DNA from: Microbacterium timonense
GTDB taxonomy: Bacteria; Actinomycetota; Actinomycetes; Actinomycetales; Microbacteriaceae
Length of the DNA stretch: 64,000 nt
Assembly: GCF_900292075.1 (NCBI RefSeq)
Contig: NZ_OLMV01000007.1
Span: forward strand, 124,001-188,000
Direction of reading: 5' to 3'
Below the pieces are notes generated by a model that saw only the letters and a program-made list of their open reading frames with translations, searched no databases and had not been told where the DNA came from. The position numbers and the translations under genes were made by a program. Numbering within the stretch: the first letter of the stretch is position 1; each line of letters begins with the position of its first letter. Of the stretch, positions 46,301 through 47,339 are shown piece after piece.

Positions 46301-46501
46301 GACCCGGGCGATCCCGGAGATCCGGGCGGTCCCGTCAGCGGCGGGGACGGCGGGGGTTCTGACACGCGCGGTGCCACGGCCGGCGCCGGGGACGGCCTTG
46401 CGGCCACCGGAGGCGCCCCCGATCTCGTCGCGCTGAGCCTGGGGCTCCTGGCTCTCGCGCTGGGCCTCGTGCTCGTCTTCTCACGCCGCCGTCGCGCCTG
46501 A
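16130..46501 (+). CDS. giant (about 10,123-residue) wall-anchored repetitive surface protein, probable adhesin
   Basis: One uninterrupted frame encodes a protein of roughly 1 MDa. Order: Sec signal peptide (1-59), acidic/Pro-rich stalk (about 165-385), solenoid-like start (400-1040), twelve super-repeats of about 380-410 residues (1040-5650), a GTAGVGV-repeat region (5680-6980), an ATNTA-type repeat region (7090-7930), four YYV modules (7990-8340; two more near 6170-6330), further solenoid, a second Pro/Glu stalk (9352-9385), degenerate RTX-like motifs (9500-9810) and a LAATG sorting signal (10090). Composition is Ala/Gly/Thr/Val-rich and acidic, with about twelve Cys, all in close pairs. This resembles very large beta-solenoid adhesins of bacteria; no enzyme or toxin domain is visible. 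The start at 16130 (AGAAGGGG nearby) is preferred; 16112 is possible. It lies between the sucCD terminator and a convergent tautomerase gene and is probably its own transcription unit. High GC as in its neighbours, no frameshift seen. Confidence 0.85.
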   Translation: MSRRSPVFGVSRVQRRVDDTALRRVHGRRRTAVVALVASSLVLGQFVWDGAVGVPGAHAGQDSGAAPWALDPDRWTGAGEQLPGDGSNLGADGLDADEPELLVPPVTNPRDYSLVIVLPADPRRTAPAAPGNPFGPNCREVTTNDGSGSTSTTLVCGPSNGPGDGNGPQAPAIPAMPGLPTPPQPPAPPTAPEPPSGLPGIPTPGVPGPPTPEVPEPPAPQPAPGTPQNPGAPEPPEVPEEPPVPNVPDQPTAPGAPDVTGSPAFLNVRPFVADEAADADAALNGQDSAAGVTPFAEGDPEPVEDPAAPEDTEPPAVPAPEVPEPTEPPASPEPPADGTEPGGEAPEVPAEPGDPGTPGDAPTVPDPEDPADPATETPDAPAGDIEVDRDVDDEIIWISQNAAGDLVITTNDGDTTVVPASSVRIHTSGARAIIRIIGALIFSGIDFDLRAARILMNGASLTGGDILLTAIAELLEAEEPAPCETEPCEEPPAPTTPAPVEAEVVIDGGSVITGENVVIVAHANNGTDESATATIRVTDSTITATGYVGIQAAAATVGEDATAQVLLTGATVTGADLVARAHAIVAHAVTEQSDDAVTSALGEANATARVIVHDGSITANGAGGDVHLSATSELDLDVTSTGTGTDDVDAAAAYSDASATAVVQVEGHAAISATGDITLLARSDADVDTMATAQQAGGAIAVSRVAIDTRAAVTSSGAVDAGGVLHVEADSVYAVDTTATASAGGATQNGTDPNVSTDGNATTPEGTVDVAGALAFTDLDVVTLVTLGAAPTAAYTADGGAIVVARAHGSAVADADASAVTEDASGVGVAVAVNAVDVDTRAAVGDVTLTAPSLAVYAIAASPQGAPASEYRARAKSGAGAADSFGAAGALAIALTTRTTHALLGGGPVGFLGPQPTDVRFEAFSSAATFAAAAPGTTAGVATGLGAHVALGIVNDDTTAELTSAAATGIGDLTLFSTTVAPHTVSAVGGAASGALSTVLATSVSNASATSGVGAAPEPLSLAGDLTLRATLVAPGTTTARGDITAGDGAAVGVVLALSFADHSATISLVRDVLATGDVVLAADARGSSDTDASASATGSAGVTSGVAAAGPSAQIAGARGRAGAAAPAGGGTGSVPAAPTPATPQGTVAAAAAVALGIHDLTSDVVVGGVSIQAANVSFTALGNLQADATATGAPADRGPPAEGSEPAATTIAAAVAITLADARVRTALAADATVVAAGLTLTAGVAPLSASGVSDPAHRITATATGGAGSGGDLSVAGSVALALSSVETSSALEGSFDGPSLTVAATGVADTTARAILATDGGTGATTGVGASFALAASETVTTARLSGAATGIAGTGEIAVVASGTDVVRAEASGSAAGADLAVAPFTAVAMGTARTVGLIGGDGSLSVQNLTVTAVQRAETASVAKAAVAPAGTAAIGVGLALTLADHSVEARLARDVTAAAAADGSADVSVGATGVSKATSDAAASASGAPGSSSAGGAGGGVDAQVAAAQSAANATVGEAGGSGNTSTPPSAATSEGGVNAAAAVAVTSADATVSVAIESVVTADTVTVVAGEHTDATSKADGRAAQGTDATIGAAVAITDSDLVATAVVAAGASITSPTTAVHVRSVADGADAASSSGAESIAGAGGGDVSVAGSVAIALVERTLRAALDGSAGGGSLTIAANGTSATTVKALPAGAGVTAAGDLGVGAAFALAIVRAEILAEVTDGATLAGVSALTVDARSTATTTTEARMGAAGGGVSVAPAVATTVSSIRTAARLGSGAALALTGALRLAAVQDATAGATAGAISVSTGTAAVGASLALTLAEHAARVQLARDVSADSAALTAHAVSEATSNATASAGGAPENATDSTDPANPGGAAGDGVDEAVQRQREHADATAGTPALPGTDTPSAQTSQGKVAVAAAVAVTLAELAADVLLGGDLTASGSVVIDAGTHSDVRSRADGSASQGTDATIGAAVALTRADISTTAVVPAGVVITAGGLQLFARALVDDGDATSALGAESLAGAGGGKLSVAGSVALALANHVTRAGVDGSVAITGGGAVTAAATSDLTTTANAFPHEGGVSGAQSLGIGASFALAVVTGTTLAKLSTGGTITGAADVTLYANSASATTADAKMGAKGGSVALTPVVATALTTETAEARIMGDGTLELTGTLRLDAILDASGIVNATADVTNTTTAGVGVALALAMPNHRALATVARDVQAGGDVLAHSFLTSKATTTAVASAAGAPENAGSGGDGGDAVDQQLTQERTHADGVATSAGGSASQGAAPSAETSGGKVNAAAAVALTLATAVSRAIIDAAVTAGGQARVAALENADQSATADGSAASGTTATIGAGVALTRADVATEALVLAGATVTAGSLQLSTATLANGDDTVSRTSAESAAGAGGGKISVAGSVALAILNHTSLASLRGSATIAGAALISASNTADVVAKALPHGDGVSGAATLGIGASIALAITTGVTTAEVADGAALTDADALTVFANGRSTTTVEARMGATGGGVALTPVVATALSTETSLARIGTGAQLNVGGAIRMDAVLHATATATATAPVEGAGDAGIGVALALAMPQHRAVAEIAGDATATDVSLASFLTSSSLSHAVASAAGAPENGADSGDAGNPGGAAGDGVDQQLQAERAHADGVAAENGGAASAPGASAPSAETSAGGVNAAAAIALTLATTVSEARILAGATVVASAAASLAAQDDVDRQATADGSAADGGSGTIGAAVALAKGDGGTRASVSAGATVRAASLQVLTAALAGGASTLVAQSMAGAGDGKISVAGSVAIALTTHRSTAELAGTVQLIGDAVVAASSSLETTAKALPHGDGVGGAGTLGIGAAFALAIVTGQTTATVADGATLTGAANLTLTANGRSTTTVEARMGAAGGGVALTPVVATALSTETAQALLAPALALTGTLRMDAVLGATANATATAEVEGAGDAGIGVALALAMPNHSALARVQRSVSAADALLATFLTSGSATKAVASAAGAPQDETPAGADPDAAAGVDQQLAAQRAHADGVATENGGAPSGSADAASAETSEGTVNAAAAIALTLATLRSETVIAPDATVTAGTVRLAALDNVDQTATADGSASQGSSATIGAAVAITDADVTTRAHVSAGATVHATTLVLTTAALANGADAASTADATSMAGAGGGKVSVAGSLALVVVHRESIARLAGSATLTGAATIAARSAATTTVKALPHGVGAEAQGDGVGFGASVGLAIIRHDTLAELADGATLTGATDVTLIATAADTATVEAKMGAQGGGVALAPAVAIALSNITTTTRLGTGPAALTLSGALAMHATQEAEASASGTSSVTDAADAGIGISLGLPIANHTVTTRVEREVVAGGDVTLRTAGVSRTTASASASAAGAPESADAPAAGEPSGVDQQIGGQLAFADQVGAAETGSGTGGAAAPAAETSQGGVQAAAAIAVALATVISEVVVTVGHVTSGGIATLQTEANTDAAATADGSATQPAGGTATIGAAVAIALADVRNAAVVPAALTITARDLVVRAQTAVDGDDHTATVSAAATSGAGGGDVSVAGSFALAVVDHQTRAAIDGTVALTGGDLWVTAASDLSSTVEALPAGEGVTEAADLGFGASVALDLVTHRTVAEIADGVVISGADDVTLQSTVADAATTEARMGAAGGGVSIAPAVATTLSNVTAATRLGTGSLALAGSLQLASALKSAVASTASASAVSGGDAAIGVSLGLTIANHAATSDLARVVQAGGDIVVRASAVSASTASATASAAGAPEEDTSAPDSDPDNTGVNELINREQDHADGQAAQNGLETSGGDAQRAPQAESSQGGVNAAAAVGVSLSNPVVRAGVTAEVGTLTAAGTVAFLTSANTDSSSAGDGSAVDGGTANIGVGVGLTLMEVVNTAVVPAHLTVRAHDLLVTADAAADGDDTTSTISAIGSSGAGGGDFAGAGSLGLAVVNHLTRAAVEGTVELTGGDTAVTAKSDVDTTAKALPHGEEQDPATSLGLGVAVALAIVTHDTVAEVVDGVVITGIRNLVLTADAKDATTVEAKMGARGGVAITPSIGIALSNVSTLARLGTGATQQLTGTLALTATQKAVADSVASAAALDAADAAIGFGLALTYANHESMTVLGRAAVAGQHVLLRASNVSESSAVAEASAAGAPENQASGDPANPGGQPGTGVDQLANQQRVFADEQAAKNGGRGSGDTANPKAETSQGGVAVAAAIGIVVADVHAESLILPQVSTITAGDQLRIESAANTDARSGGDGSSVSSGGDANVGAGVALTLATTVNQSVLPATLTATAGDIVVSATVAADGDDVTGSYGAAAASGAGGGNISVAGSVAIAIVTTDTLANVLGTLVLTSGDVAVVARSAVAGTVTALPHKEGDDDGDGEVEGAGGEDFVGGVSTEGDFGLGASFVLVLDTDRTSALVGDEVVISGAQDVIASAEATDTVTAEAKMGAKGGGVAIAPAVSVVLSNVTTTARVGIGSLETTGDVWIRATQTASALNETTPAAIAGSDAAVGISFALTIPNHDVLAELARTIDAGGALTLQAYSRSASSAKAIASAAGAPENEADSGSSDPDNQGGAAGTGVDQFATQQRNYADQRSTASGGAGSGTAGTPKAETSAGPVAVAAAVGIVVATIQPMARVTEEVTELTAGGPVRILSSHNTDVATRGDGSSVSPAASATIGAGVAISWVDIVNHAIVPDWLTIHAGGLVVGATTTADDDGDRTSTVTADAASGAGGGKISVAGSVAIAQVNADTLAAVYGDVLLTGADADVVIMATDALSTSAKALPSGDGVASSGNVGVGASFALALVFSETHALIADGVEVTGVDDVTVAAAAESRTVTQAEMGAKGGKVTITPAIGITVSEVSTTAVIGTLADALEATGDVYVIVEHATTAHTTTDATAGEAATAVGVSLALNFAFDVASAQTRRDIVAGGSAVFTVTGSALAGATAKASSNGAPGQNQEGGAGAGGVDGQVAQQRSYADQQTAANRGSGMSSASSPSASTSGGSVSVAAAIALSLAEARFTSHLPDDLSITADGHVWFLSRAQLDSKAEADASATVVASGSGSGGSGSGGSGSSSTAVGAAVALNLASVENRAWLGERTEVDANGFAVSATMTPLPGDGTHDFAAVAKSGAGSPSGTGVAGALGLNIVTDRTEAWIPSSAVVTFGTGDVTVAAENFRTDTARAVSDAKAGGGSVGVGASVALNVLATDVTRAEIHDGADITGGGNVTVRADHSDAVVNEVKAGSAATGGGAAVAPAVGIDVVLPVVLARIGTAGPRPFAATGQVLVRATSTTTVEANGDAEAAGSGTAVGAIIAINVVDVAVNAQLFQDVTAGSLWLVSSATVSSSAVTAASASGAKKPQTGEAQDADQQAQQEVDGNQATSGLGISLPGSQSAVGQGNSTAGSQSGKSSDGVGVGAAVSVNWVTVESRSIVPADRAIRVTGMFALLSSAHVDAKAHASGKAFPSGSTAVGAGVSLNVATVDDLASLGAGADVMAGEMALTARTPEGEQNDFEARSVAVAAPDPTSGSGGGSGGAAVAGSVAVQVLQLRNEAVIGEGSTLQVAHDLTLHATNPMGLQAMAVSAAASMSGSGVGAGIVVQFIDADTLAHIDSSLARPTVIDAGGAIIGRAAAHLHALAAPDLGIEVVDIPAFTGVALGAALGGGDAGVGGSVIVTVTNRNTGSWLGDGAQVNQTIGATDSNQHLSFSASDQTEFVDLAGALGLTTGSAGVGFALIVGVHDKDVRATIGEGVAARLGGSVWLDAQAGESWTEVVAGGAAASSAGIAGSFLVLVVNKGDGDPGTRARIESSAQNPTEVLAEGGMTITAADPVSASTLFAGAVGVSTGTAGVGVATVVFVRDAIVEATVGEAAWLRAAGGLGLVLTADQSQDLWMVAVAGGGAGTAGVAGAVTTGVYDHETRAHLGRGVTLDGTSADGEAGARLRATDHTVLRGIAGQAAAGGTAGVGIGSDVQVMNKHTEASMATQVLATVPGDITIDAASSEDVTSVSAGAAVGGTAGVSVNAAVPVYDITTLAFIGEECAAAVASEAACAPSRSIVLAGGSVRITANEVLTMDLIAGSIAIGGTAGVGVGAAVPVVTKTTRAFIGDLSIVTALALTDGVLGTLGGFDISYIDTRFDPQFALDPDGYTIDLGYAHGIDDGEVVTYFSGGGQALVGLGNGLEYYALVDPSAPTKIRLSLTQGGAPVALSLPSRPGRSHRIVPLDEATVPAAFQPYFIPGDVSGSTITLPYDLAAVDGEVVIYTANGGKAIGGLVDGESYYVVGRSGNSLQLARTQGGPAIVLDAAQATGRAHSLVRQDTQPPGDPALTTGIRVLSPRMGAIRGVAVIANNSDEILAVGGAGAVGGTAGVGVAGNVNIVNVDTDAFIGRLARVNDLDNDEASPFQSVAVQAGGSFRQLMVSAALGAGTVGVGVSAAVDVVNLAQDAQIRSGAIVRAQHDVVVAAMGGEDVTAASAALGGGFVGVAAAVTVAVVKAHTHALVAGGAVVDAGNNVIVSAIDDSTYTTVTGGIGVGFVGVGVGVSVVTTTKSTDARIGAGATVDARALHGAFGSIAGADYLGKGVLGLAVTAQSSQRLFGLVIGAGGGFVGAAGGVGVTLLDVTTNASIDSSAAARTRINPDQGGAGAWQSVLIAAHDTTETLTIGAALAVGAVGVSGAVDIGIADIAVTTSIGDFAQLWAAHSLTMRSTSVREIQTFVANIAGGAVGVGASVSVWTVGGAPSGTYDDGGDNGPRDALSSTGGSPQQQADTMVSGNGDSGNGLGGFRDILSGAQDEDGASQNVAAMHRQNGVAAANSAVQSAETGDSLVADSFAGAPMRGTSSRIGANALVATGRGIAVLAEADDTYFGLAGSASAGIAGIGAAVLVATLRPTIEAGVSTGAVLRSGGDITVRSRYTEDTYGLAFAGQVGAVGVGGQFVVISSVVDQEAHIDDGASIPAAYGTVAVEAIADRTLEAHTIGLQIAGVAVGGSVALVSLSGDGSTSDTIARVGTVQIGAESPVGGLRVLADSDIRMDASALALSVGVAFSATGAGADLEIPGRTAATFAGSVVSFGSVTIRAVARNTVTTLIAAVQGSGGATIGAFITEAVVSRDTLASAAAGTVIRAAGAVTVAADSRNHADASIASGSFSGFFGAAAQVQSATVSGLTEALLRSTVEQSGSVAVTATGENRAIANGVLLALGAATISGALVTAIVTENAAVRATASGPLIHSLGVVAVTATIATDGGSGGLAGGNLARASLTAVSGALFSGSAYGARAELRGATTASLDSTVSSSNGVQVVATATNTADADTFSAALGLFTVELLVAEASVFDSAATRARVRQNVYASGMSTVRATATNTATVDTDTAAISLAGGAATLPGARIAAATEALFAAGLEGRGLTVDASATNRATVALDMLMVGILGSVSLSGESFAEVTAAAETRAEIASGGRPVHARTGALAVTAWALNAAKLDVSRGGGGGLDLSIVAPRSSIAAATIARLGSADYTSSSFAVSASSQNSAATTLSLTSISAIGGNGVSSTAQILEGATTSATVAAGARLVATGAVSVEATQREGTAVSASMNGTAVGLVASISFFGVVATQAAGALAAFDGSTYGSASLLVQATASEAVTATMRAASGGAIDVSTASASAAVGSTATTVARYGSGVLVVTGAVTVAAAQTATANATTDSNGGGAVSFRDSTATATIDAAAQASTAARQTFGTGTSVRATANRTVTAFGGQVGVSLGGGSSLVATARVGAAARTEALIVPGAVIHAPDAAVVVEAVATNRADAGAGAVGVGVIVNVGHSDPRAEVLGATRAQMAAGIPFAASLRVEARSADVALASLESRSGGLIEVGDGVAVANVDTDVTTEVGGGANAPIIVRGDADVVVDSQPRALSDTQSSSGGGVRVAHNAATATNRTTVVLDIADGTPLAAGGTITLVARQNTVEQPGPSGLSFDAVEGVDTDTEQIVLSGHGLSDLALVTYDAQGQTPVGGLNPGDAYRIIVIDPNRIELGALLAGGRATGADDTLWFGWYLDIGGFFQLSQPREHGLREGQRVIYKAPSGTVPGLVSGKAYTVKIVDEFRVQLIDASTPALPVTFPSSSISGDGLRILAANGYDIGAALEYVAPDPAARFAGAFVEARQWTADDSANDREAGQLMVIDGNIQYFGTDDDSIAIRGHGLVTGREVWYQATSSVIGGLSNERSYWVIAVDGNRIRLADSYCEAVGFVGDSTCFQTVQTGVDGDGNPVYENVPIEVTPLALAAQYGADTVHTLYDPTAKPVLGLRNGQRYYVVARDDAGFSVSASPGGAAIVLGAGGGTSSFRPAVVDLGDAAIGLGDKQRLTIDLTADGTGTQQLIPGTAELALAGGGEFSESFVDGGGGGFISTGETEPSTTVSADVDVIIGDGAKLAAGGDIDVLVSSHVAGNAEARSRSGGAIDISASRARVDAEATTDIVFGGGSIVTADGSVTVLSLTRASGKGKADTKAGGFGTGVSAWTRLSLIAVSTVSLNGRITVGDDIRVNNQSAFFADAWMNANSASVGGAASGGECDIQVNGGRNTGCHTYGRSANVINVGGGAWLEGDDVSLRAALAGTSMRDEGYSRGEGVGQDADARGQVRVDSASAVEIFSGAKIIGRQSVTLTADQGGEGTVDLRAHARASCGCLGGDTDADSRVTFNGDSRVTAHRFAMVKTASLLVQALQSAVNVNATSSRSGAAFDGGSQSSPESASTTRTIQWSADVILHAPTPLLVIDEDGRIVELHGLTASANGSTLAVGSVLASGAVIQVAPIENNGGGEARFVANHSSHPAVVQRVVYDGVAHDGTWRIQSTFDSVTIRNHSDRELHTDRISVVNLDADPAANVDIVSPDSEGFRFRIAKPIFLPTLIDIANLGTPGDRDLVLEGLIDNPIGTTLIVNDQGDILSADTGAIRTNIARLDAPRGTIGRWTGSGEFLTREKIDITLIQSDYLVDEVDPTRPVALIADAAEDVVIDITYIARMRPDSPYIATAFAPQLGPIHAGRDIDIVVHDSLTGADAAPFTAFSIHVEAQDPGAADGDFEVYYYPDQAWPGFDDPVLIAWGTANTPADSAYMFSLAAGDDIQVRHSETATTLSILAFTDVDATLVAMRDWTVPYSTTNGDGEITMLTNGLLQVVETVGDLRVGTITSTADDVRLWALDAGASIFDDGTIDDGSARVAGGIVQLVADAASGRVGGAEASAPEVRDFLEIDARVHVTSFAGGDTLLEQVAGALSVDYVQSTVGDVAIRTRSGSILAAPADGRVIADGGVGDGSIDLIAVGGRIGTDSPDRSGDLVVDTGAFGRLYAVSDTVPDPEPGPEPDPGQEPEPDPGQEPDPGQESEPAPLPGLGGIFVTEATGTLVVLRAETDDGDVRLTAPFVASQEPASLYLMTAGQTIDGAEALTEGRLVATGAVTLLVGQDVVAPAGTLIQGETVTIRASFGKQTAADGGSLLYFGGTIAALPIAVYGGLGDDEFVFDGTLLVGHTLVYGGVEETGELPTGDDSFQVIRLQTMTGTHLMSGTPIIPAVPLEPPTGEEPPSVPAPPVVAPEPVEWFAGRALRHSLVLYGFDGDDDVTVQTWGGADTDPLGHDYQIIVRGGGVPGFDTLTVEGTDEADTFLFRALAAVAGHPDASRPAFVAAVNEAAGTAERIVYDRGTARLTVVGHDGDDTFAFDDNSTATTVHGGAGADTFIVGQFHPAPAVEPAVQPGDAFPTVETEFGRLSAGASFALVLYGHAGDDVFQINHHSAELRVEGTIGNDIYDVRAVRTVGGEFLRNGALWLEGTANIPGAPGIETLIVRTAGAVSDIEVRYLAQEVLVRGAGLHILTRLMDGATVLAQPFAPSAPIVLPADSEPSPWDMLTVPLPVHAPGLAGLVIISESGGSTRLITGSQIVDSYTIRLAVPATERVYIAISGAYAGGRLFGEVSLDGGLTFSDGAVLVIEPGDVGPFEIVVRLVPTIAPHGIGLFALVPTAEPGPGMIVQTMSHVVSSADPRFDTATASNVYINLPPPLAPGGPGDPGDPGDPGGPVSGGDGGGSDTRGATAGAGDGLAATGGAPDLVALSLGLLALALGLVLVFSRRRRA
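16630..17284 (+). other. Pro-rich stalk segments of the giant protein
   Basis: Two Pro/Glu/Asp-rich stretches (for example PTPPQPPAPPTAPEPP and PEVPEPTEPPASPEPPADG) flank a short non-repetitive piece. They are disordered and acidic, in the place where surface proteins often carry spacers. The second adhesin-like stalk is at 44185-44283. Confidence 0.7.
19260..33080 (+). repeat. array of about twelve tandem super-repeats in the giant gene
   Basis: Twelve copies of a 1.14-1.24 kb unit. The marker SVAGSVALAL (or close variant) recurs near 19960, 21100, 22240, 23380, 24540, 25680, 26840, 28005, 29175, 30415, 31625 and 32815. Each unit has, in order, a TLADHS-ARLARDV strand pair, an ASAAGAPEN linker with VDQQ and HADG, ETSQGGVNAAAAVALTLA, ADGSASQGTDATIGAAVA, the SVAGS marker, KALPHGDGV, LGIGASFALAIV and EARMGAAGGGVALTPVVAT. 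Copies 2-6 are most alike; the outer ones are diverged. A 31-base DNA stretch is identical at 23661-23691 and 24819-24849. Confidence 0.88.
33180..37070 (+). repeat. GTAGVGV-type repeats in the giant gene
   Basis: About sixteen copies of a motif like GGTAGVGVGAAVPVVTKTTR followed by AFIG, spaced roughly 60-80 residues. They are interrupted by two YYV modules (34651-35118) and a hydrophilic insert (36410-36720). The alternation of Gly-rich turns and short strands suggests a beta-solenoid. Confidence 0.75.
34651..35118 (+). repeat. two YYV modules in the giant gene (copies 1-2)
   Basis: Copy 1 at about 34651-34836 (AHGIDDGEVVTYFSGGGQAL, then GNGLEYYALVD) and copy 2 at about 34930-35118 (VDGEVVIYTANGGKAIGGL, then DGESYYVVGRSGN). 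Pattern: D-G-E-V-V-x-Y, then GGL-x-G-x-x-YYV and Q/R-x-x-L-A, ending in GG-x-AI-V-L. Four further copies are near 40105-41152. Confidence 0.75.
37400..39910 (+). repeat. ATNTA-type solenoid repeats in the giant gene
   Basis: About fourteen rungs with V-x-V-x-A-x-A-x-N-x-A-x-A (for example VRATATNTATVDTD, LTVDASATNRATVAL, VVVEAVATNRADAGAG), spaced about 60-75 residues. This looks like a right-handed beta-helix stretch distinct from the super-repeats. Confidence 0.65.
40105..41152 (+). repeat. four YYV modules in the giant gene (copies 3-6)
   Basis: Copies at about 40105-40250 (SGHGLSDLALVTYDAQGQ), 40324-40476 (EHGLREGQRVIYKAPSG), 40726-40875 (GHGLVTGREVWYQATSS, GGLSNERSYWVIAVDGNRI) and a degenerate one at 41011-41152 (LRNGQRYYVVARDD). 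They share HGL-x-x-G-x-x-V-x-Y and YxVI with copies 1-2. Confidence 0.7.
44185..44283 (+). repeat. PDPGQEPE repeat in the giant gene
   Basis: A short in-frame repeat coding for Pro-Asp-Pro-Gly-Gln-Glu units (three PDPGQE copies), with matching DNA repeats of the form CCCGACCCAGGTCAGGAG. It separates the solenoid part from the RTX-like part and is a likely flexible spacer. Confidence 0.75.
44640..45545 (+). other. degenerate RTX-like calcium-binding motifs in the giant protein
   Basis: Several GxxGDDxF segments: GGLGDDEFVFDG, GFDGDDDVTV, GTDEADTFLF, GHDGDDTFAFDD, GGAGADTFIVG and GHAGDDVFQINHH. They resemble GGxGxDxUx nonapeptides but occur singly, 60-100 residues apart, not in tandem blocks, so calcium binding is possible but uncertain. 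Confidence 0.55.
46397..46498 (+). other. C-terminal sorting signal LAATG with hydrophobic segment and Arg tail
   Basis: LAATG (46397-46411) is followed by the hydrophobic run LVALSLGLLALALGLVLVF and the positive tail SRRRRA. This is the layout of sortase substrates. LAxTG is the form used by class E sortases of high-GC actinobacteria, so covalent attachment to peptidoglycan is expected. No sortase gene is in the window. Confidence 0.8.
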
Positions 46502-46604
46502 CTCAACCGCGTCTGCGCCGTCGGGCAGAGACCGCGTCCCACCGGACGGATGCTGTGGGGCCGGGCGTCCCCGCGGCATCCCGTTCCGGCGCTTCGCGGG
46601 TCGG

Positions 46605-46841
46605 TCAGCCGGCGGCCGCTGAGCCGCCGAAGCGTACGACCTGACCGGCGCGGTCGGCGTCGTCGCTGGCGAGCACGCCGCCGTTCGCCACGAAGTCGGC
46701 GGCGACCTCCTCGAACATGATGCGCACGTCCTGACGGCGGGCGCCGAGCGCCTCGACGGCGGCATCGGTCACCAGTTCGGCGAAGCGGCGGCGCTGGTCG
46801 ACCGTGCGCCCGGGGAGGAGTTCGACTCTCATGTTCGGCAT
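46605..46841 (-). CDS. tautomerase family protein (4-oxalocrotonate tautomerase-like)
   Basis: 78 residues. After removal of the initiator Met, Pro2 becomes the N-terminal catalytic Pro of the tautomerase superfamily ([20 protein letters not shown], matching MPxxxVELxPGR). [20 protein letters not shown] is the following helix. These small enzymes keto-enol isomerise diverse 2-oxo acids; the substrate is unknown. The start is supported by a TATCGT box ending six bases upstream (leaderless) and by the needed Pro. It is divergent from the Ddn-like gene and convergent with the giant gene. Confidence 0.85.
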   Translation of the reverse strand: MPNMRVELLPGRTVDQRRRFAELVTDAAVEALGARRQDVRIMFEEVAADFVANGGVLASDDADRAGQVVRFGGSAAAG

Positions 46842-46847
46842 ACCTCG

Positions 46848-46853
46848 ACGATA
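46848..46853 (-). promoter_or_regulatory. -10 box TATCGT of a probable leaderless promoter (tautomerase)
   Basis: On the minus strand TATCGT is followed by six bases and the ATG at 46841. Confidence 0.55.
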
Positions 46854-46886
46854 GGGGCTGACGGGCCCTCGCCCCGCGGGCGCCTC

Positions 46887-46892
46887 TACGCT
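46887..46892 (+). promoter_or_regulatory. -10 box TACGCT of a probable leaderless promoter (Ddn-like gene)
   Basis: TACGCT is followed by six bases (GGTCCC) and the ATG at 46899. It lies back to back with the tautomerase promoter. Confidence 0.6.
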
Positions 46893-46898
46893 GGTCCC

Positions 46899-47339
46899 AT
46901 GCCGCTGACCGGAGAGTACAAGCCGTCCACCGCCGACTGGGCCCGCACGCAGGCCGAGGAGTACGAGGCGTCCCAGGGCGCGAAGGCCAACACATTGCGC
47001 GGCGTCCCGATCATCGTGCTGACGACCGTCGGCGCGAAGAGCGGTGCGCTGCGGAAGACCGCGCTCATGCGGGTGGAGCACGATGGTCGTTACCTCGTCG
47101 TCGCCTCCAAGGGCGGCGCGCACGACGAGCCGAAGTGGGCCGAGAACATGCGACGCCACCCGCACGTCGAACTGCAGGACGGCGCGACCAAGCGCGACTA
47201 CACCGCGCGCGAGCTGACGGGTGACGAGCGGGCGCTGTGGTGGACGCGGGCAGCCGAGGTCTGGCCCGACTACGACAATTACCAGAAGCGCACCGACCGT
47301 CAGATCGCCATCTTCCTGCTCGAACCGCGCACCGAGTGA
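46899..47339 (+). CDS. Ddn-like F420/deazaflavin-dependent nitroreductase family protein
   Basis: 146 residues, a typical Ddn-family length. Core motifs: [20 protein letters not shown] (TxGxKSGxxRxxPL-like phosphate-binding loop, about 38-57), [20 protein letters not shown] (the WxxNL-like helix) and a C-terminal [21 protein letters not shown]420H2-dependent reduction of quinones or xenobiotics is the family role; cytoplasmic or membrane-associated. It is closer to the consensus than the copy at 2536-3000. It overlaps the next gene by GTGA (4 bp), so both are one operon. Leaderless start. Confidence 0.85.
   Translation: MPLTGEYKPSTADWARTQAEEYEASQGAKANTLRGVPIIVLTTVGAKSGALRKTALMRVEHDGRYLVVASKGGAHDEPKWAENMRRHPHVELQDGATKRDYTARELTGDERALWWTRAAEVWPDYDNYQKRTDRQIAIFLLEPRTE

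Noticed and set aside
16130..46501. Giant gene as a polyketide/peptide synthetase or a contact-dependent toxin
   Set aside because: No synthetase domains, no carrier-site Ser motifs, and the C-terminus is a wall anchor, not a toxin domain.
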